Origin: Eimeria necatrix
Lineage: Eukaryota > Apicomplexa > Conoidasida > Eucoccidiorida > Eimeriidae
Length of the DNA stretch: 64,000 bases
NCBI RefSeq assembly: GCF_000499385.1
Contig: NW_013655128.1
Span: 67,001-131,000, forward strand
Reading direction: 5' to 3'
The notes beneath the pieces were generated by a model. That model was not told the DNA's origin and ran no database searches. It saw only the letters and a list, made by a program, of their open reading frames with translations. Shown piece after piece: positions 10,613-23,300 of the stretch (position 1 is its first letter; each line of letters begins with the position of its first letter). The translations under genes were made by a program, and so were the position numbers.

Positions 10613-12653
10613 ATGGAGCATTCTCACGATCGTAGGGGCTGTAGCAACGACAGCACGGGCTCGACTGCTGGAAACAGCAGCACGAGCAATCGCAGCAATC
10701 GCAGCAGCGATCGTTGTCGGACCTCGAGCGATCCGACCTGCAGGAACACCTTGGCGAAAGACATTGCTGACAAAAATATTAGTCGAGATAGTACTATTAG
10801 TGGGACCACGAACACTGTCAGCAGTGATTCCATTGGGTGGGCTGGCAGCATCACCGGCAATTACTACGTGCCTCCTCCGTGGGGCCTCACGAAAGCTGGG
10901 TATGACGCTTTGGGTACTTCAGCAAATATAGGCACACTGGAAGGTCCTGCAGCGAAAGCAGGAGGGACCGCAGCAGCAGCTGCTCTGCCGCATGCAGTGT
11001 TGCAAGTAATCCGTCAAGGAATCACTATCGAGTCTTTTCGTCTTGAGCAGAAGCCGTATTGGGTTATTGGCAGTAATGAGCAAGCAGACATTTACTATCC
11101 GCACCCGTGTGTCTCCAGACGCCACCTAGGTAAGCCACACGCCCTTAAATCGTAGCACATGCCTAGAAATTTATGTTCTGCACGTGGGAACAGCACTGCA
11201 TCAACAGTAGCAAAAGCAGCAGCATCAATGTGACACTGCGTAATTGTTGTTGCAGTTCTTCAGTACAGTCAAAGCGCTCCACACAGCCTTTACGCTGTGG
11301 ACTTGGGCTCCTCTTTTGGCACTTGTTGCAACGGCAATGCCCTTCCCGCCAGACAGCCCCTCTTGCTGCTCGGGCCTGGTGTCCCCGATGCTGCTGCCTC
11401 TTTCGTCCCCTATACGCAGACCGATTCGGACAGTGTTCGCAGCAGCGACAACGCCAGCAGCAATACCAGCAAAGCGTTGCTGTCTGGAGATGAAGACGAC
11501 GGGGATGAAAGCTGCGTGTTTGTCTTGGGCACGCCAGGAACAACCAACAGGTTCATTGCTGTTGCTCGCGCTACAGTACTTGCCTTTGCTTGCGTGCTTC
11601 AGTCTCCGCAGCTGCTGCCGATGCTGTACTGGTTGCACCTGTCCTGAGTTGTGTTCACTGTTTTCACTTTTGCAGATGAATTTGCCACTTGTGCTTCCCT
11701 GTATTGTTATTCCGGCTGTACTAGCCTCTTAAGTGATGCTGCTGTCACTGAATACCTTTACTTAATGTGAGTTACTTTTGCTCCTGTTGGGTGTTCTTGC
11801 GCTCTGCAGGCTGTTCGTAATCGGAACTGGCAAAGCTGCTGAGACGGCACTCACACTGACAGCGCAACCAGCAGCAAGAGCAACGAAACCAGTAGTGGCA
11901 GCGACGACAGCTAGAACCAAGGCAGCAGCAGGAGTCGCCCCTGTCAATGCAAAGACAGCCAAACGAGAGTTGAAGGAGCAGCAGGAAGAAGCGCGATTTC
12001 TGCAGTTGGTGCAGCAGCAGCAGCAGCTTGAGGAGAAAGCAGCGACCGCCGCTGCTGCAGGTGATGAGGCAGGTGCAGCGGCAGCAGAGGCGGCAGCAGA
12101 AGCGGCAGCAGCGGCTGCTGACGCACTGCAGTGGCAGCTTGACAGCAGGAAACGGCGAAAAGCTGAGGCATTCTTCGCGGCTGCCTGCAGCTTCGATGAG
12201 GATGACTCCTTCTTTGACAGGACGGCAACAGCAGCAGCAAATACTAGTAAGGGGACGCAACAGCAAAGTAAGCCTCTGGATGAGCTGTCTATCAAGGCAG
12301 CTTTGAAGTCCTTGAGGCAGGAGATAATGGAGCTTGAACTGCAGAAAACAAAGGGCGCTGCTGCTGCGGCGATAGCACAGGGACCAGCTGCTGCCGCAGT
12401 TTTAGCAACGAAAACAGCAAGCGCGACTGCAGTAGCACAGAGAATTGCAGTCTCGACAACAGCAACCGCAGCGGCAGATATAACGACGCAACCTGCAGCT
12501 GCTGAAGAAGAAGAAGATTGTTTAGACGCCTTCATGCGGCAGACACACGATGCACTGAATGCCGAAGAGCAGCAGAAGTTGCAGCAACAGATCGACGCAA
12601 AGCGTAAGCAGCTTGCCGAGTACAGAAAGCTGCTAAGGGTTACGAAAACCTAA
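10613..12653 (+). CDS. Kanadaptin (SLC4A1AP)-like FHA-domain protein
   Basis: The exons are 10613-11129, 11256-11550 and 11810-12653 (551 aa), with phases that match at both junctions. Residues 1-80 are Ser/Thr/Asn-rich. PPPW at 87-90 and the following LQVIRQG-type strand match the region before the kanadaptin FHA domain. The FHA core runs from about 150 (VIGSNEQADI, HPCVSRRH at 164-171) through VDLGSSFGT to NG (199-200), and resumes at RLFVIGTG (271-278) after a Ser/Asp-rich insertion. The C-terminal half has the kanadaptin landmarks: DEDDSFFDRT (400-409), a coiled coil, DCLDAFM (about 507), and a final Gln/Lys helix. Ala and Gln runs fill 345-380 and 415-460. Kanadaptin is a nuclear FHA protein whose molecular role is poorly defined. 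Oddly, the FHA GR arginine is Ser here. Confidence 0.85.
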
Positions 12654-14049
12654 AAGTAATGTAGGCTTCACTGCCGTGATCTTGGTAGTACTCCTGAGGT
12701 AGCAGCCACCTTTGCTGTTGGGGTCACCTCCACGTTGGCTACTGCTGTAGACTGAAGCAGCAGGTTCTCCTTCGAGGAGTTAGCGAGTACTGTGCTTGTC
12801 ACAGCCCGTGTTTGAAGTACACTTGTTTGCCATGTTCCTAGTGCTGCCTCGGCTGCTGCGGTAGGCGGCATTTGGTTGCCTTTTTCCTCTCGTTGTGGGC
12901 ATACTTGGCATACTTGCTTTTGGTCCTCACACAATCGCTATCGCCTCAGGTGTGCAGTGGCTGCGGTTGTTTCTGCTGTAGCCCTCGGTGAAACTGTTGC
13001 TGGCATAGTTCTCGCTCAAGCCATTGTTTATATTGTTTGCACAGCACCTGTTGTACTCATTGTTGGAGCTGCTGGTGCCTTTGTGCTATTCCTCGGCTGG
13101 CCTGTGGCCGCTGACGTAGGCATGAACTGATCCCTTCAAAAGTGAAGAGTGCGGCATTTTTGTAAGCTGAAGAAACTGCGAACGACAGTCCTTGAAGTGT
13201 CTGTGGTCTACAAGTTGGAGAACTTTGTAGGTCGGAGTGCAGATTCATCTGCTGTTTAATGTGTTTGATGTAGCTAGTGTCGAGAGGGACCTTGTAAGGT
13301 TTAGCTGCATTCTGACAAATGTGGGCCGATGGAGACCTCTCGCAACGGTTTTCTGCGCTTTGACACTTCTGAAGTTTACAGTACATCGAGCGGGACGTAG
13401 GCTGATGCCAGCTCTACATTGTCACTGCACCCCGTCTGAAGTGGTAGCTTAACCACGGCCTTGTTGCTCCTGAGTAGGCCAATATTAACATTATGATTAT
13501 TTGCGCTGGCATGCATTGCTACAGCTGAACTTCCGTGCCCTGTCGCGGCAGTCGATTGAGATCTTGACACTGTGGTTCTCCTGCTACTGGTGATCCACCA
13601 CGTCGATCGGTAGCCTGTTGAGGCAGTCTGCCCCTCTTCGTTCGCTTTATCTTTCCTTCTTCAGCTTCAATCAATGCAAAAGCAAAAAGGGCGAGGAGTT
13701 GCTTGCCGGTCATTTACTCATGGCGGCTTCTGCTGCGCGACACGTGACCGTTGCGGCTGGAAGGCAGCTCCAGCTGCGCGCACGTGATGACAGTATTCTC
13801 CTCCGCGTTCCCCCACATCTGTGTTGAATTAAAATAAGCGTTTTCGTTTCTTTGTGTATTCTTAAGTTGTGCACTTATTTCAACTGCGTTTCCCCCCAAG
13901 GTCTACTCTTGTCGCGGACATCGTCGTCTAAGGCCTGGGCTAAAATGATCCCCGAGCACTGAAGGCGCCAGAGAAATGCCGGCAGAGACTGACAGCTATT
14001 CTCTTTCTGGAAGTCTTTAGGGTCCATCTTGTGCCGCGCATTTACAGAT
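12654..14049. other. Unresolved interval, possible minus-strand exons
   Basis: No complete gene could be assembled. Minus-strand frames at 12668-12934, 13057-13386 and 13519-13713 look moderately protein-like. The last begins with a short signal-peptide-like hydrophobic segment. I found no phase-consistent chain of splice sites joining them. A minus-strand frame at 13875-14315 overlaps the start of the next gene. The interval could hold one small minus-strand gene or be 3' untranslated DNA. Confidence 0.3.
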
Positions 14050-15081
14050 ATGAGGCCCGCCTGCCTATTTGTGCTTTGCGTGCGGACGGCTGCAGCAGCG
14101 GCAGTAGCAGGCGTGCCAGCAGCAATAGCTTCTCCACAACCATCAACAGAAGCAGCAGAGACCACAGCAGCAGAAGCTTCAGCAGTAACTCTTACACTTG
14201 CAACGACTACGGCTGAGGCAGCGACTGACCCGTCAGCTGGGCGCCTCAGCGGCGATGCTGAAACTTCTCCAGCCAATGCAATCCCAACTGCATCTACAGG
14301 CCCTGAGAACTTCAACTTGAAGCAGCAACGTCAGATTCCAGAGTCAGCGCTAGAAGCGCCGATCTCTGCCAAGTCCCGCGAAACTCGACTGCCCTCTCGC
14401 CCGCGGACTATTTGGAGGAATGTTGTCAAGGCAATCACAGCGGCTGCGGCTGTTCTGTTAGTGCTGATGTATCTGCGGAAACAGAATTCGCAAGAAAGGC
14501 GCTCGAAGGAAAAGGAATCAGAGCAATATTCGCAACCCAAGCGGAAATCTGAGCAAGAGCAAGAGATGCTGCGGGGCGAACAGCAGGTGTTTCTGCAACA
14601 GCAGCTGCAAGGACGCTTGCAGGAGACCCAAGGACAACAGAGTGCACAAGAGGATCAGCATGTGAAACACCTGCAGCTAAAAGGACATGAGCATTTTCAG
14701 CAGCAGGCGCACCCTCAGCTGCTACAGCCGCAACAGCTGGGAAGTAAGCAGCGTCAAGACGCCTGGTTTGAAGCACACCCGTTGCAGCCGCAGCAAGCGC
14801 TACAGCAGCAGAGATGGCAGCCGGAACTGCCCCAGCTACAACCTCAGCCCCTGGCACCGCAAGAACTTCCCAATATGCAAGCGCAAGTTCCGCAGTTTCA
14901 ACAGCTCCAAGAGGACCAGCGGCAACTTCAGAAGCCCGGACAACAGCTACAGTTGCAGCAGCTGCAGCTACAACAATCGCAGGAGCAGCAGGAGCATTTG
15001 CAGGAGCAACTGCAACAACGCGACAAGCGAGAACACGCACAACAATTGCATCCCTGCTTTTCTAGGGGACAGGTACGCTAG
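14050..15081 (+). CDS. Signal-peptide/membrane protein with Gln-rich tail
   Basis: This is a 343-aa protein that I do not recognise. I chose the ATG at 14050 because it puts a typical signal peptide at residues 1-27: a short basic start, a Leu/Val/Cys core, then an Ala-rich stretch. Residues 30-95 are Ala/Thr/Ser-rich and polar. A hydrophobic segment near residues 126-144, flanked by Arg and Lys, is a probable transmembrane helix. The remainder is Gln-rich (with His, Leu, Glu and Pro), coiled-coil-like and encoded by CAG/CAA triplets. The layout suggests a type I membrane protein with a long Gln-rich cytoplasmic tail. The sequence CAG|GTACGC at 15070-15078 could be a splice donor, so a further exon is possible. 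The location and role are unknown. Confidence 0.55.
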   Translation: MRPACLFVLCVRTAAAAAVAGVPAAIASPQPSTEAAETTAAEASAVTLTLATTTAEAATDPSAGRLSGDAETSPANAIPTASTGPENFNLKQQRQIPESALEAPISAKSRETRLPSRPRTIWRNVVKAITAAAAVLLVLMYLRKQNSQERRSKEKESEQYSQPKRKSEQEQEMLRGEQQVFLQQQLQGRLQETQGQQSAQEDQHVKHLQLKGHEHFQQQAHPQLLQPQQLGSKQRQDAWFEAHPLQPQQALQQQRWQPELPQLQPQPLAPQELPNMQAQVPQFQQLQEDQRQLQKPGQQLQLQQLQLQQSQEQQEHLQEQLQQRDKREHAQQLHPCFSRGQVR

Positions 15082-16415
15082 GGTCAGCAGATGCAAGGAT
15101 ATCTGCTGGGTGTTAGTGCATATTCTCTTACTCATAGTCCAAGGAAGAGGCCCAGGGTGGCTAACAGTACCTTCAGATCTGCCATACCGTCTTTTTTCTA
15201 ACTTGCCTTATCGCATGCATTTGTGACACCCAAGGGGATTGCGGCGGCACTTTTGCGAGCCTCACCTGCTACGTGGCCGTTTCCGGTGTCAAGCATCTCA
15301 CAATCGCCGATGTTTACGTGTATCTACATTACTCGCTGTATGCTGGCTGGCAAAGCCAAGTTGCTCCTTTTTTTTTGCACGTGAGCCGCTGTTTCTGGTC
15401 TTTCTATGGCACTGCTGCAATGGTTCTACGTAACGCATGGCGTAAATAATTACCCGCGATTGCCATTCTGGATGCAGACAGTGAGCTGGTGGGATTTGGC
15501 GACAGCAGGTGCACCAACAGTGTCAGTATATGTTCAGAATATTGTACATCTACCTCTATGCACAAAGTGGGTGCAGCTGGCTGTACAAAGCCAAGGGCGG
15601 TATAAGGTCTATTTGCTGAGACCTGCCGCTGTTACTTTCGCGCCGAAATTTATGCACTTTTTTCATATTAAATGCTGGAGGCTCAAAGCGTCTCGGCAGC
15701 AGCAGTTCAAAGCACACTGCACTGCCTGGAGAAGGGCCTTACAGCATACTTCACTGGCCCGAGCTTGGTTGGGCTACTGCCCACCAGACATGGGTTGAGT
15801 TCACTTGAGTACGATGCTTGGCGCCCTTTTAACGAAACCGATTGCGCACCGTCGTCACAGGCATAGCAGTATGACGGTTTGTGAGAGGGCCTTCAAGGGT
15901 ATCATTTTGCTGTATCTGAAGGCTCGCAGTGCGCGTAACTGAGAATGCTAAGCATACAAGATGCTACGAGGGACCTATTAGTGCTCGAAGGCCAACCTCC
16001 GGACACGGTGCACAGCGCTTCGAAACTGCTGAAAGGGTGTGACCAGCAGGACAAAGCTGCTAGCTGAAACAGAGCAAACGAAATCACAGGCCGGATAGGT
16101 CAAAGTGCAGATTTTTTAGCACAGATGCCGCTGTGCAAGCCGACAGCTATGGGGTGGTTTTGACGCACGGCTTCATAAGCATGGAAGCGCTGCATTGTGT
16201 TTAATCTGAGTCTATCATCCTGCTTGACCATCTGCACCATTTCTGATCAGATGCAGAAGGGAGGTCGCACAAAGTCGGCCCTCCAGGCATACTCTTCCCC
16301 CTCTCTGTTCAGCACACGTATCCTGGAAGTGCCACTGACGGACGTCCTCATTCTTTCAGTGGCTAGGCAACCAGCGGACCTTACGCAGCTCTCCTGCTCA
16401 AGTGGAAGTTAGACT

Positions 16416-16466
16416 CCAGATATTGGGTGAAGGTGGGTGAAGCACCCACCTCCACCCAATGTCTGG
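16416..16466. repeat. 24-bp hairpin with 3-nt loop
   Basis: Arms 16416-16439 and 16443-16466 are reverse complements with two mismatches, separated by only AAG. The G/T-rich left arm and C/A-rich right arm would form a very stable stem. No gene is assigned nearby. Confidence 0.75.
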
Positions 16467-19400
16467 ATTCTCCTTTGTGCTGCTGCAAAAGAAGATCTGG
16501 AGACGCTACTTTGTATGCCATGAGCAAATGCTGTCTTTGTGTCGCCTTGAGAACCAGTTGTATTCTATCAAGTGGTTATGAAGACCAAAAACCAACCCAT
16601 AGGCAAGCCATTGGATGCGTGATGCTTGCCAAGTAATCTTTGAGTTCTTTGCATCTAGACACTACCACGTTGTCAAATACTGGAGGCGTTTGCCGCTTCC
16701 GAAAGTCCGCATCTCCTGATTCATGGACTCGTCATGTTGACCATTCAGCAGTTGCTTGGAGACACTGGCGCTTTAAGTGGATGTGAAGGCGCCTGTTAAG
16801 AGCTAATGTGGTCAAGCGCTGCGGTGTAATTTTGCAAGGACAGGCTTGTTTTACGGTTGACGCAACAGCAAGCGCCGGGCTCTGATCGCTGCCACCGACG
16901 CTCCAGTTAGAGGATGTGAGTTTCCCTGTGGGCAGTTTGCAGCCTGTTGTCTGATATGTAATCGTATTTTATTTGGCCTGTACCACTACACCGCAAGTCT
17001 CAAACGCGAATGTAATGCGCACGAACTTGCCTTCAGCTGACAAAGCCTCCCGCAATGGCCAACACTATAACGACAGGGACATCAGGTAGATCGTGTCCGG
17101 ACCGTCTACTGTTTAATACCTGCGCAGAGTGCTACAGCGTGCGTTTGGCGAAAGGGCGTTTTGCTGCTCATTTCAACTGGCACCACCTCATGCAATCGAA
17201 AAAAGAGTTCAGCTCCAGTTTGATCCCCTCTGTGACACTAGTTGCGAGCCTACGGATCTGTCCTCACATTTTGCTTTTGTACCTCCTTAGAAGCCTGTTG
17301 ACTGAGCATGGCCCAAATTTAGCTTGCGTTTCTCGCGCAGTGTTTCTTTTTCAAAGACAGCCGTTAACACACAACTGTGTGCGTGCGTGCATTTGTTGCA
17401 TTATGGGACGCGGTACGAAGAGCTTAGGGCGGGTTTGGGTGTTTCTAGGCAGCGTCAGTTTGATTGCAACAAAACAAGAACTCAGTTGACCAGGTTTTCC
17501 TGCCTGCTTGTTCGTACGGCTTGCCAATGGACTGCAAATTTCATAGTCAAGTATCTTGATTTTTGTCGATGCTCTGTGTACCATTGTAGGCGCGGATCCG
17601 CTATAACGTTCATGGGATATTAAGTTTTCACCAGAATATACAGAGCCCGCAGGGCCTTTGGACACTTTGAAGCGTTTCTAGAAAGGCAAAATACTAAAGG
17701 GGCTGGCATTGCTTGCTCATTTGTGAACTTGGCGGCCCCTGCATGAATTTCAGCTAGTGCGTGTTTTGATCAGTTCTGGTTGCGCACGCACCGTGGACTT
17801 CAACATATTTATATACCCGCCGCGCACAACATGCCCTGTTGAGAAATATTGAAATACTGTTGCCTTCATTGGTTCAACTAGACGAGTAGTGCTATTCAAG
17901 TGTTACATAATGGCGCCCGTTAGTTCGCTTTGTATCTTGAAACTGCTGGCGTTGTACAGACTCTCGGCTTCAACGGGCTTTTAGATGAACTAAATGTGCG
18001 GATCTTCCTCTTTCTGTATATCTGACTAATCGTTGTGCTGACGCATCACTTACCACTTTAGGAATTATACTATCTTCACTAGCTTTATGCGTCTGAAGTT
18101 ACCAAACGACGAAAACTGATTACCGAGCGTAGAAGTGCTTTACAAAACTCTTTGGGCTTTTAAACATTTCAGTGCAATGCGGACCAGCACTGCTGACGGA
18201 CGAACAGGTAGTGCGTGCTTTTCCCACCATGAGCTGAGTGTGCTCTAGTGCACCATTTTTAAACCGAATTGTTTCTAAAATATGCAGTGAAGGCGCCATA
18301 GTTCCGGCCGCGCTAATCTCGTGCTGCGGTTCAAATGCCCAAGGCCAAAACTTTCAAGCTCCGAAGAACAGCATTTCAGCATACTCGGACAAAGCGAAGA
18401 CGTCAAGCCGAAGTCTCCCTTAAAGAAGGTGCGCACTTGACTTTTTGAAAAAGTCATTTGTTCGACTTGCGAGCCTTTCAAGTTTGCAATCTGCACATAT
18501 TCGCAGCACGCTAGGATTCCCTAAGCTTACGCCTGTGCGACAGCGGTTTCCTGTTGCTCTGGCCGTGTCATCGCGTTAGGAAATGCAGGATGTCCGTTCA
18601 AGGAGCAAACAGAAGTCAAACGGCAAACTTTCGTAGCTGTACTTGCGTGCAGAGAGCAAGCGCAGCCATCCGCCTGGCCGGCCGCGGTCTCTTGCTGTTC
18701 TTCCAGAATTACTCAGAGTGCCCTAAGCATGCTGCCTTGTGCTGCATCAGTTTGGTTGTTCACGAGCGATCAGGCAATAGCAAGGATATGGTGGAGGGGA
18801 ACTTCGCTTTTTACAAGCTTTGGGCTGCTGCTAATGCTCATTGCATTGACCTCGTAGACAATTAATACGCAGAAAGTTCGCTCCTTTTAAGCAGATTATT
18901 TTATTGAGCTATTAGCTCAAGACTAATGTAGAACCGAAACGCGGGCTTCAACGAGCGGCACCCCCGGAGCGCTGCGAATAGGCTTTTTACGTTCTTGTTC
19001 GCCGGATAATGATGCGAATGCTGCAAGAACATACGGAGTGCAAAGATCCTCGGATAGTCGAATACGCCGAACGCTGTTCAGCTCTTTGGGTGTAGGCGGT
19101 AAGCAAGATAGGTTGTTTATTTTGCAATTTTCCGGCAGATGTGGCTGTCGAAGCAATGTTGCGATTGGTCAGGCAGCAAGACGGTATCCGCGAATTCATC
19201 TCTGTAGAGATTGCCGTTGTACGCTCAGCAGAGTGCGCACTTCTACACAGCGAATTATCTCAGTTTTTGTGCCGTGACATCTAAACAACTGTAAATGTCG
19301 GAATGTGGGTGCAGAGCGTGAGCCAGCACTGGGTGCAGCTATCACTAAGGCGTTCTAGCTGGATGGGAGAGCCAACCTTTTTCAGACCCTCTTTGTTCTC

Positions 19401-20302
19401 CTGATGAAGCAGCTTCGCATTTAGTTGCCGTATAATGAATTAGCGTTATTCGTTGCAGGTTTGTCTGACTGCGGCATCACGTTACACGGAGAACCAGTGT
19501 GCTACAGTGATAGCCGTGTTCTACTTTATCTTGGATTTACGGCCTCCCGCGCATATATTTAAGTGCTACAGAGAGTCTCAAGGATTTGTGGTGATGCCTA
19601 CGGGGGCCAGTTCACTACGAAATATGCAGTAAGCAATTTGCGAAGCCACTGAGAAACGCTCCTGTTTGTTCAAGCGTGTATGTAGCAGTTTTGGCCAGCA
19701 CCGCTCTATGTTATGCTGCTTGTAGCTACTATTATAGAGGACTGGCTAAACAAAGAATGCGACCTATTGGAGATTTTTGTACTCGGTTTTCAGGTTATAC
19801 GTTTCTCCGCTCATCACTGCTTTGCACTGCGTTGACGTTGTGTTGAAGTCGTCAGGCAGGAGCCAGTTCTTTCAAGATGTGCGAAAAACGAAGGCTGTGC
19901 GTTATGGACGGTTTTGCACCCTTTTTTGAATTGTAATTACTGGAACTCAGATAATTACTGCACGATCATGACAAAGACACATCTAGTCGGCAAAGACAGA
20001 GAGGATAATTTGTCGACACAGCTCTAGAAACATAGTGATATTTCGGAGCCTGCATTTCTGCGCAGGATCCACAATTCAGTTCCAGAAAAGAGTGAACAGG
20101 CACACTCACAGCGGGCAGCTTTGTTTCTTCTATGTCACGTAGACGGTAGGTCGGCTTGCGATGCAGTTCAAAGGATGAGCTGATTATTGTCTCGCCGACA
20201 CCCCGCGACTCCCCTGCCCACGAGCATACTGTTTCACAGCGTCTTCGTCGTAATTTCGTGTCTACTTGGTTGCATGTGGGGCGTCACCTGCAGGATTCAG
20301 GC

Positions 20303-20344
20303 ATGCCAGTGGCATGAGATGACATGCCAGTGGCATGAGATGAC
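20303..20344. repeat. 21-bp perfect tandem duplication
   Basis: Two identical 21-bp copies lie head to tail at 20303-20323 and 20324-20344. Each contains a 15-bp palindrome (CATGCCA, a central G, TGGCATG) spanning its junction. Confidence 0.85.
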
Positions 20345-23300
20345 TACTGCGCGGCGTAGAGCGCATCTAGGGTGTAGGGTTAGTGCATATCGCAAGTACA
20401 TTTTTTGTCGGTTTGTCTTCACCAAGGTAAATTCGAAACTTGTCATGAGGGAAACTTCGATCGATAACTTGCTCTCAGCGCGTGCGTTCGAGAGCCCAGC
20501 TCACTCACACACCACAGCTACGAACTGTGTGTGGGTTCGGTGGACGTTCCAAACCTTTAAAGGCCAAATTCACGACTTGAGTCTGGCTACTAACACAGTT
20601 CACTATTTTTGTATGCTTTTGCCATATAGTGGCAACGGGAATGCTACTCCTGCATCGTGGAGCTGACGTAACTCGGCACAAGGCGAGCAAGAGGAGGAGG
20701 CCGCTCTCGTGCCTCCACATGAGTTGCATGAAACACTAACGCACTAATAGAACACCAAAACAGCATACACACACACTCGGTAGTAACACCATGGGCTTAT
20801 ACAGACGCGTGACGACGGTTGGCCCGACATCCGGGCGTGCCGTAGGGGTTGGAGCTCCTTTGCATCCCCCTTTTAAACCTTTTTGCTCGAGTCGGCGAAG
20901 TCCAACTCCGAAACCCAGCAAGCGAAAATTTATACGCAGGTCGTGCGTTGCCTAGCGCGTGCTCGAAACCCTATTCAAAACCGTAAACCGTAGTTAGTGC
21001 TTCAGCAATCAAAGCAGTATCTACGTAGCTTGGCTTATTTAACAATACCCATGCATCCAAGAGAAGCGTTGATATCGCTGTCAGTCTTTGTGTATACGGC
21101 GTTTAATTTTGCCGTAGTCCAGCATGTTGTAGTTTGATGACATGATGCATGCAGCGCTTTATCGGGGTTTGGCATCCAGTAATTGCCATTGTTACGCATC
21201 TCCCAGCGAGTCCGTTTGCTGCAGCTTCTTTCAAACGCCACCGTATTAATAAAATAGCTAGGGTTTCCGAGGCACGTCTAATGGACGAAAGATATTGCTG
21301 AAGCACACGAGATGAAGCTCCACCTGCTTCTCCAAGTGTGGTGGTATCGCATTCTGGTTTTATTGATGCCTAGTGGCGCTGCTTTGCATCATGAGCGACT
21401 CAGATAGTCCGTCTTGCAAATTAGGTCACTGCACGCATGCTTTGCTGAGCCTCATTGAGTCGCGCATGACGTTAAGGTTCACCTTAACGCCAAGTGACGG
21501 CCGAATCCAAATAATTAGTGGGGTGAGCAGCTAAATGGCACGATACTATTTTAGTGCCTCTACTCCGCCCAGTCAGGCATTTTTAAGATGCATGTGCGCA
21601 CAGAGAAACGGCGAAGAATGTAGGTGGCAGTTTTCCCACTGCGCGACACTCAGATTCCCGCGCTACTATTTTTTTGTCGGATGATGTAGAAACTGCGTTA
21701 CTGAAGAAACGACAGAATGCTTGGTTTCACCTAAAGCACTTAGAAACTGCGGCCATCCCCGGGCCTCACCTCCCACATCTATCTGCTGGTGTCGTCTCGG
21801 ACTGCTCTATCTGCTTCTTGAAAAGATTAAGGCTACGGTAGCTCGAGCAGCTAAAGATTTCGTCAAGATGCCGTCCTCCACTGCAAGCACCGAACTTACA
21901 AAGACACACGTCGCTGAAGGTTGTGAGTTGCCCAAATTGTGCTGTGCCCAGCCTCAACGCGAAGGAAAAAATCTTCGCCTCAGCGACAGGACACTGAAAG
22001 CTGCGTGCGCTGGATTCATGGAATTTTATGGAGTGTCTGACTTGTTTGCGTCTGTCCAAGTGGCATATGCTCAGCCGTTGAGTGTGTTATTCAAAACCTA
22101 ACCGTTCCATGCTTTCAGCTCGTATAATAATGAGCCAGGACGCCGTCGAGTTTGCCGCCTTGTGCCAGCGCAACGACCAATTTAAATCTATAGACAGTAT
22201 GCTTTTTATGTCAGGGGTTGATTTACGTACTTTATGAAGGGACTCGTAATCGGTTTGGCAGTGAGGAGTGCCTGTACTTTGCCGTTTGACTGAAAAGTCC
22301 ACTAGTTTTTTTCACATTAGCGGCGTACGTGATAGTGCAGGTTGCACGGAAATTACAGGTGTACAATATTTCAACGGCTGTCTATAAAATCCCTTTCCTG
22401 CCTACAGGAAGTACGCCGCTGTCAACTTGGGGCGCCCCAAAGCACTCTAGTTTGCGAATAGCTCTCCGATTCAAGCATCTTAGTATTCCAGGTGCATATG
22501 TAAGTTTCGTTTTGCGATGCTAGGCTTTTTCTTCGAAGTACAGGACTTTTCCTAAAGTTGACATTACACAGTTACAGCAACTATCGACCTGTCATGCTCT
22601 CCATCAACATTCTATAGTCAGTGAGATCACATGATTTTTTCAGCAAACCGGGGCAAAACGTTTGCCCTGGGACGCCTAAATGTGTACTTTGTGGGCATGC
22701 GGCTTGAAGCCAGGTAGCTTATATTGGATTTTGATTATGCTGTAAGGACATGCATTATTTAGTTATGCCATGCACTGCTTCTGTAACACAGCAATCATAG
22801 CAGGCCATGTTGGCCAAAAATTGTTTCCAAGCCAGGCCAATAAAACTGATCATCATTTTGCGCGTGCAGCTTGACTTACACGTCGTGACAAGCTCAGTAG
22901 CTGCGCGACCTTTGACTTTGCTACGACAAAGAAGGACTCAGGCCTTCCTTTCCACGACTGATTATATCGGGTTGCGCAGTATAGACTCTTATGCTTTCTG
23001 GACTGCAGTGCTGGTGTTTTAAGACAAAGATAGGCCTGTACTGCACAGTTTGAAGAAAGGACAAGGGACCAGTGCGAAAGGCCTAGAGACATCGGTTTAT
23101 ATCGCAGATGTTGCAAGTTCGTCTTTTGGTAAACTGCAGCCTACAAGTGGCAAACACCTTTTCAGAAAGTAAGCCGCGGCATTGAGAGTCACTAAATGCT
23201 ACCTCAGTGTTACGCCCTTCGTTAAACTCCAGCGTTAAATCGGCGCCGTCGTTGCACATCGTTCATAGAAGAAAAACGCTCAGCTACCTTGGAAGCATGG

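Noticed and set aside
14435..15040. 201-codon minus-strand Ala/Val-rich frame
   Set aside because: It is the antisense shadow of the Gln-rich tail-coding DNA.
20380..20385. Possible telomere-like TTTAGGG repeat near 20370-20385
   Set aside because: Only one or two imperfect units are present, not an array.
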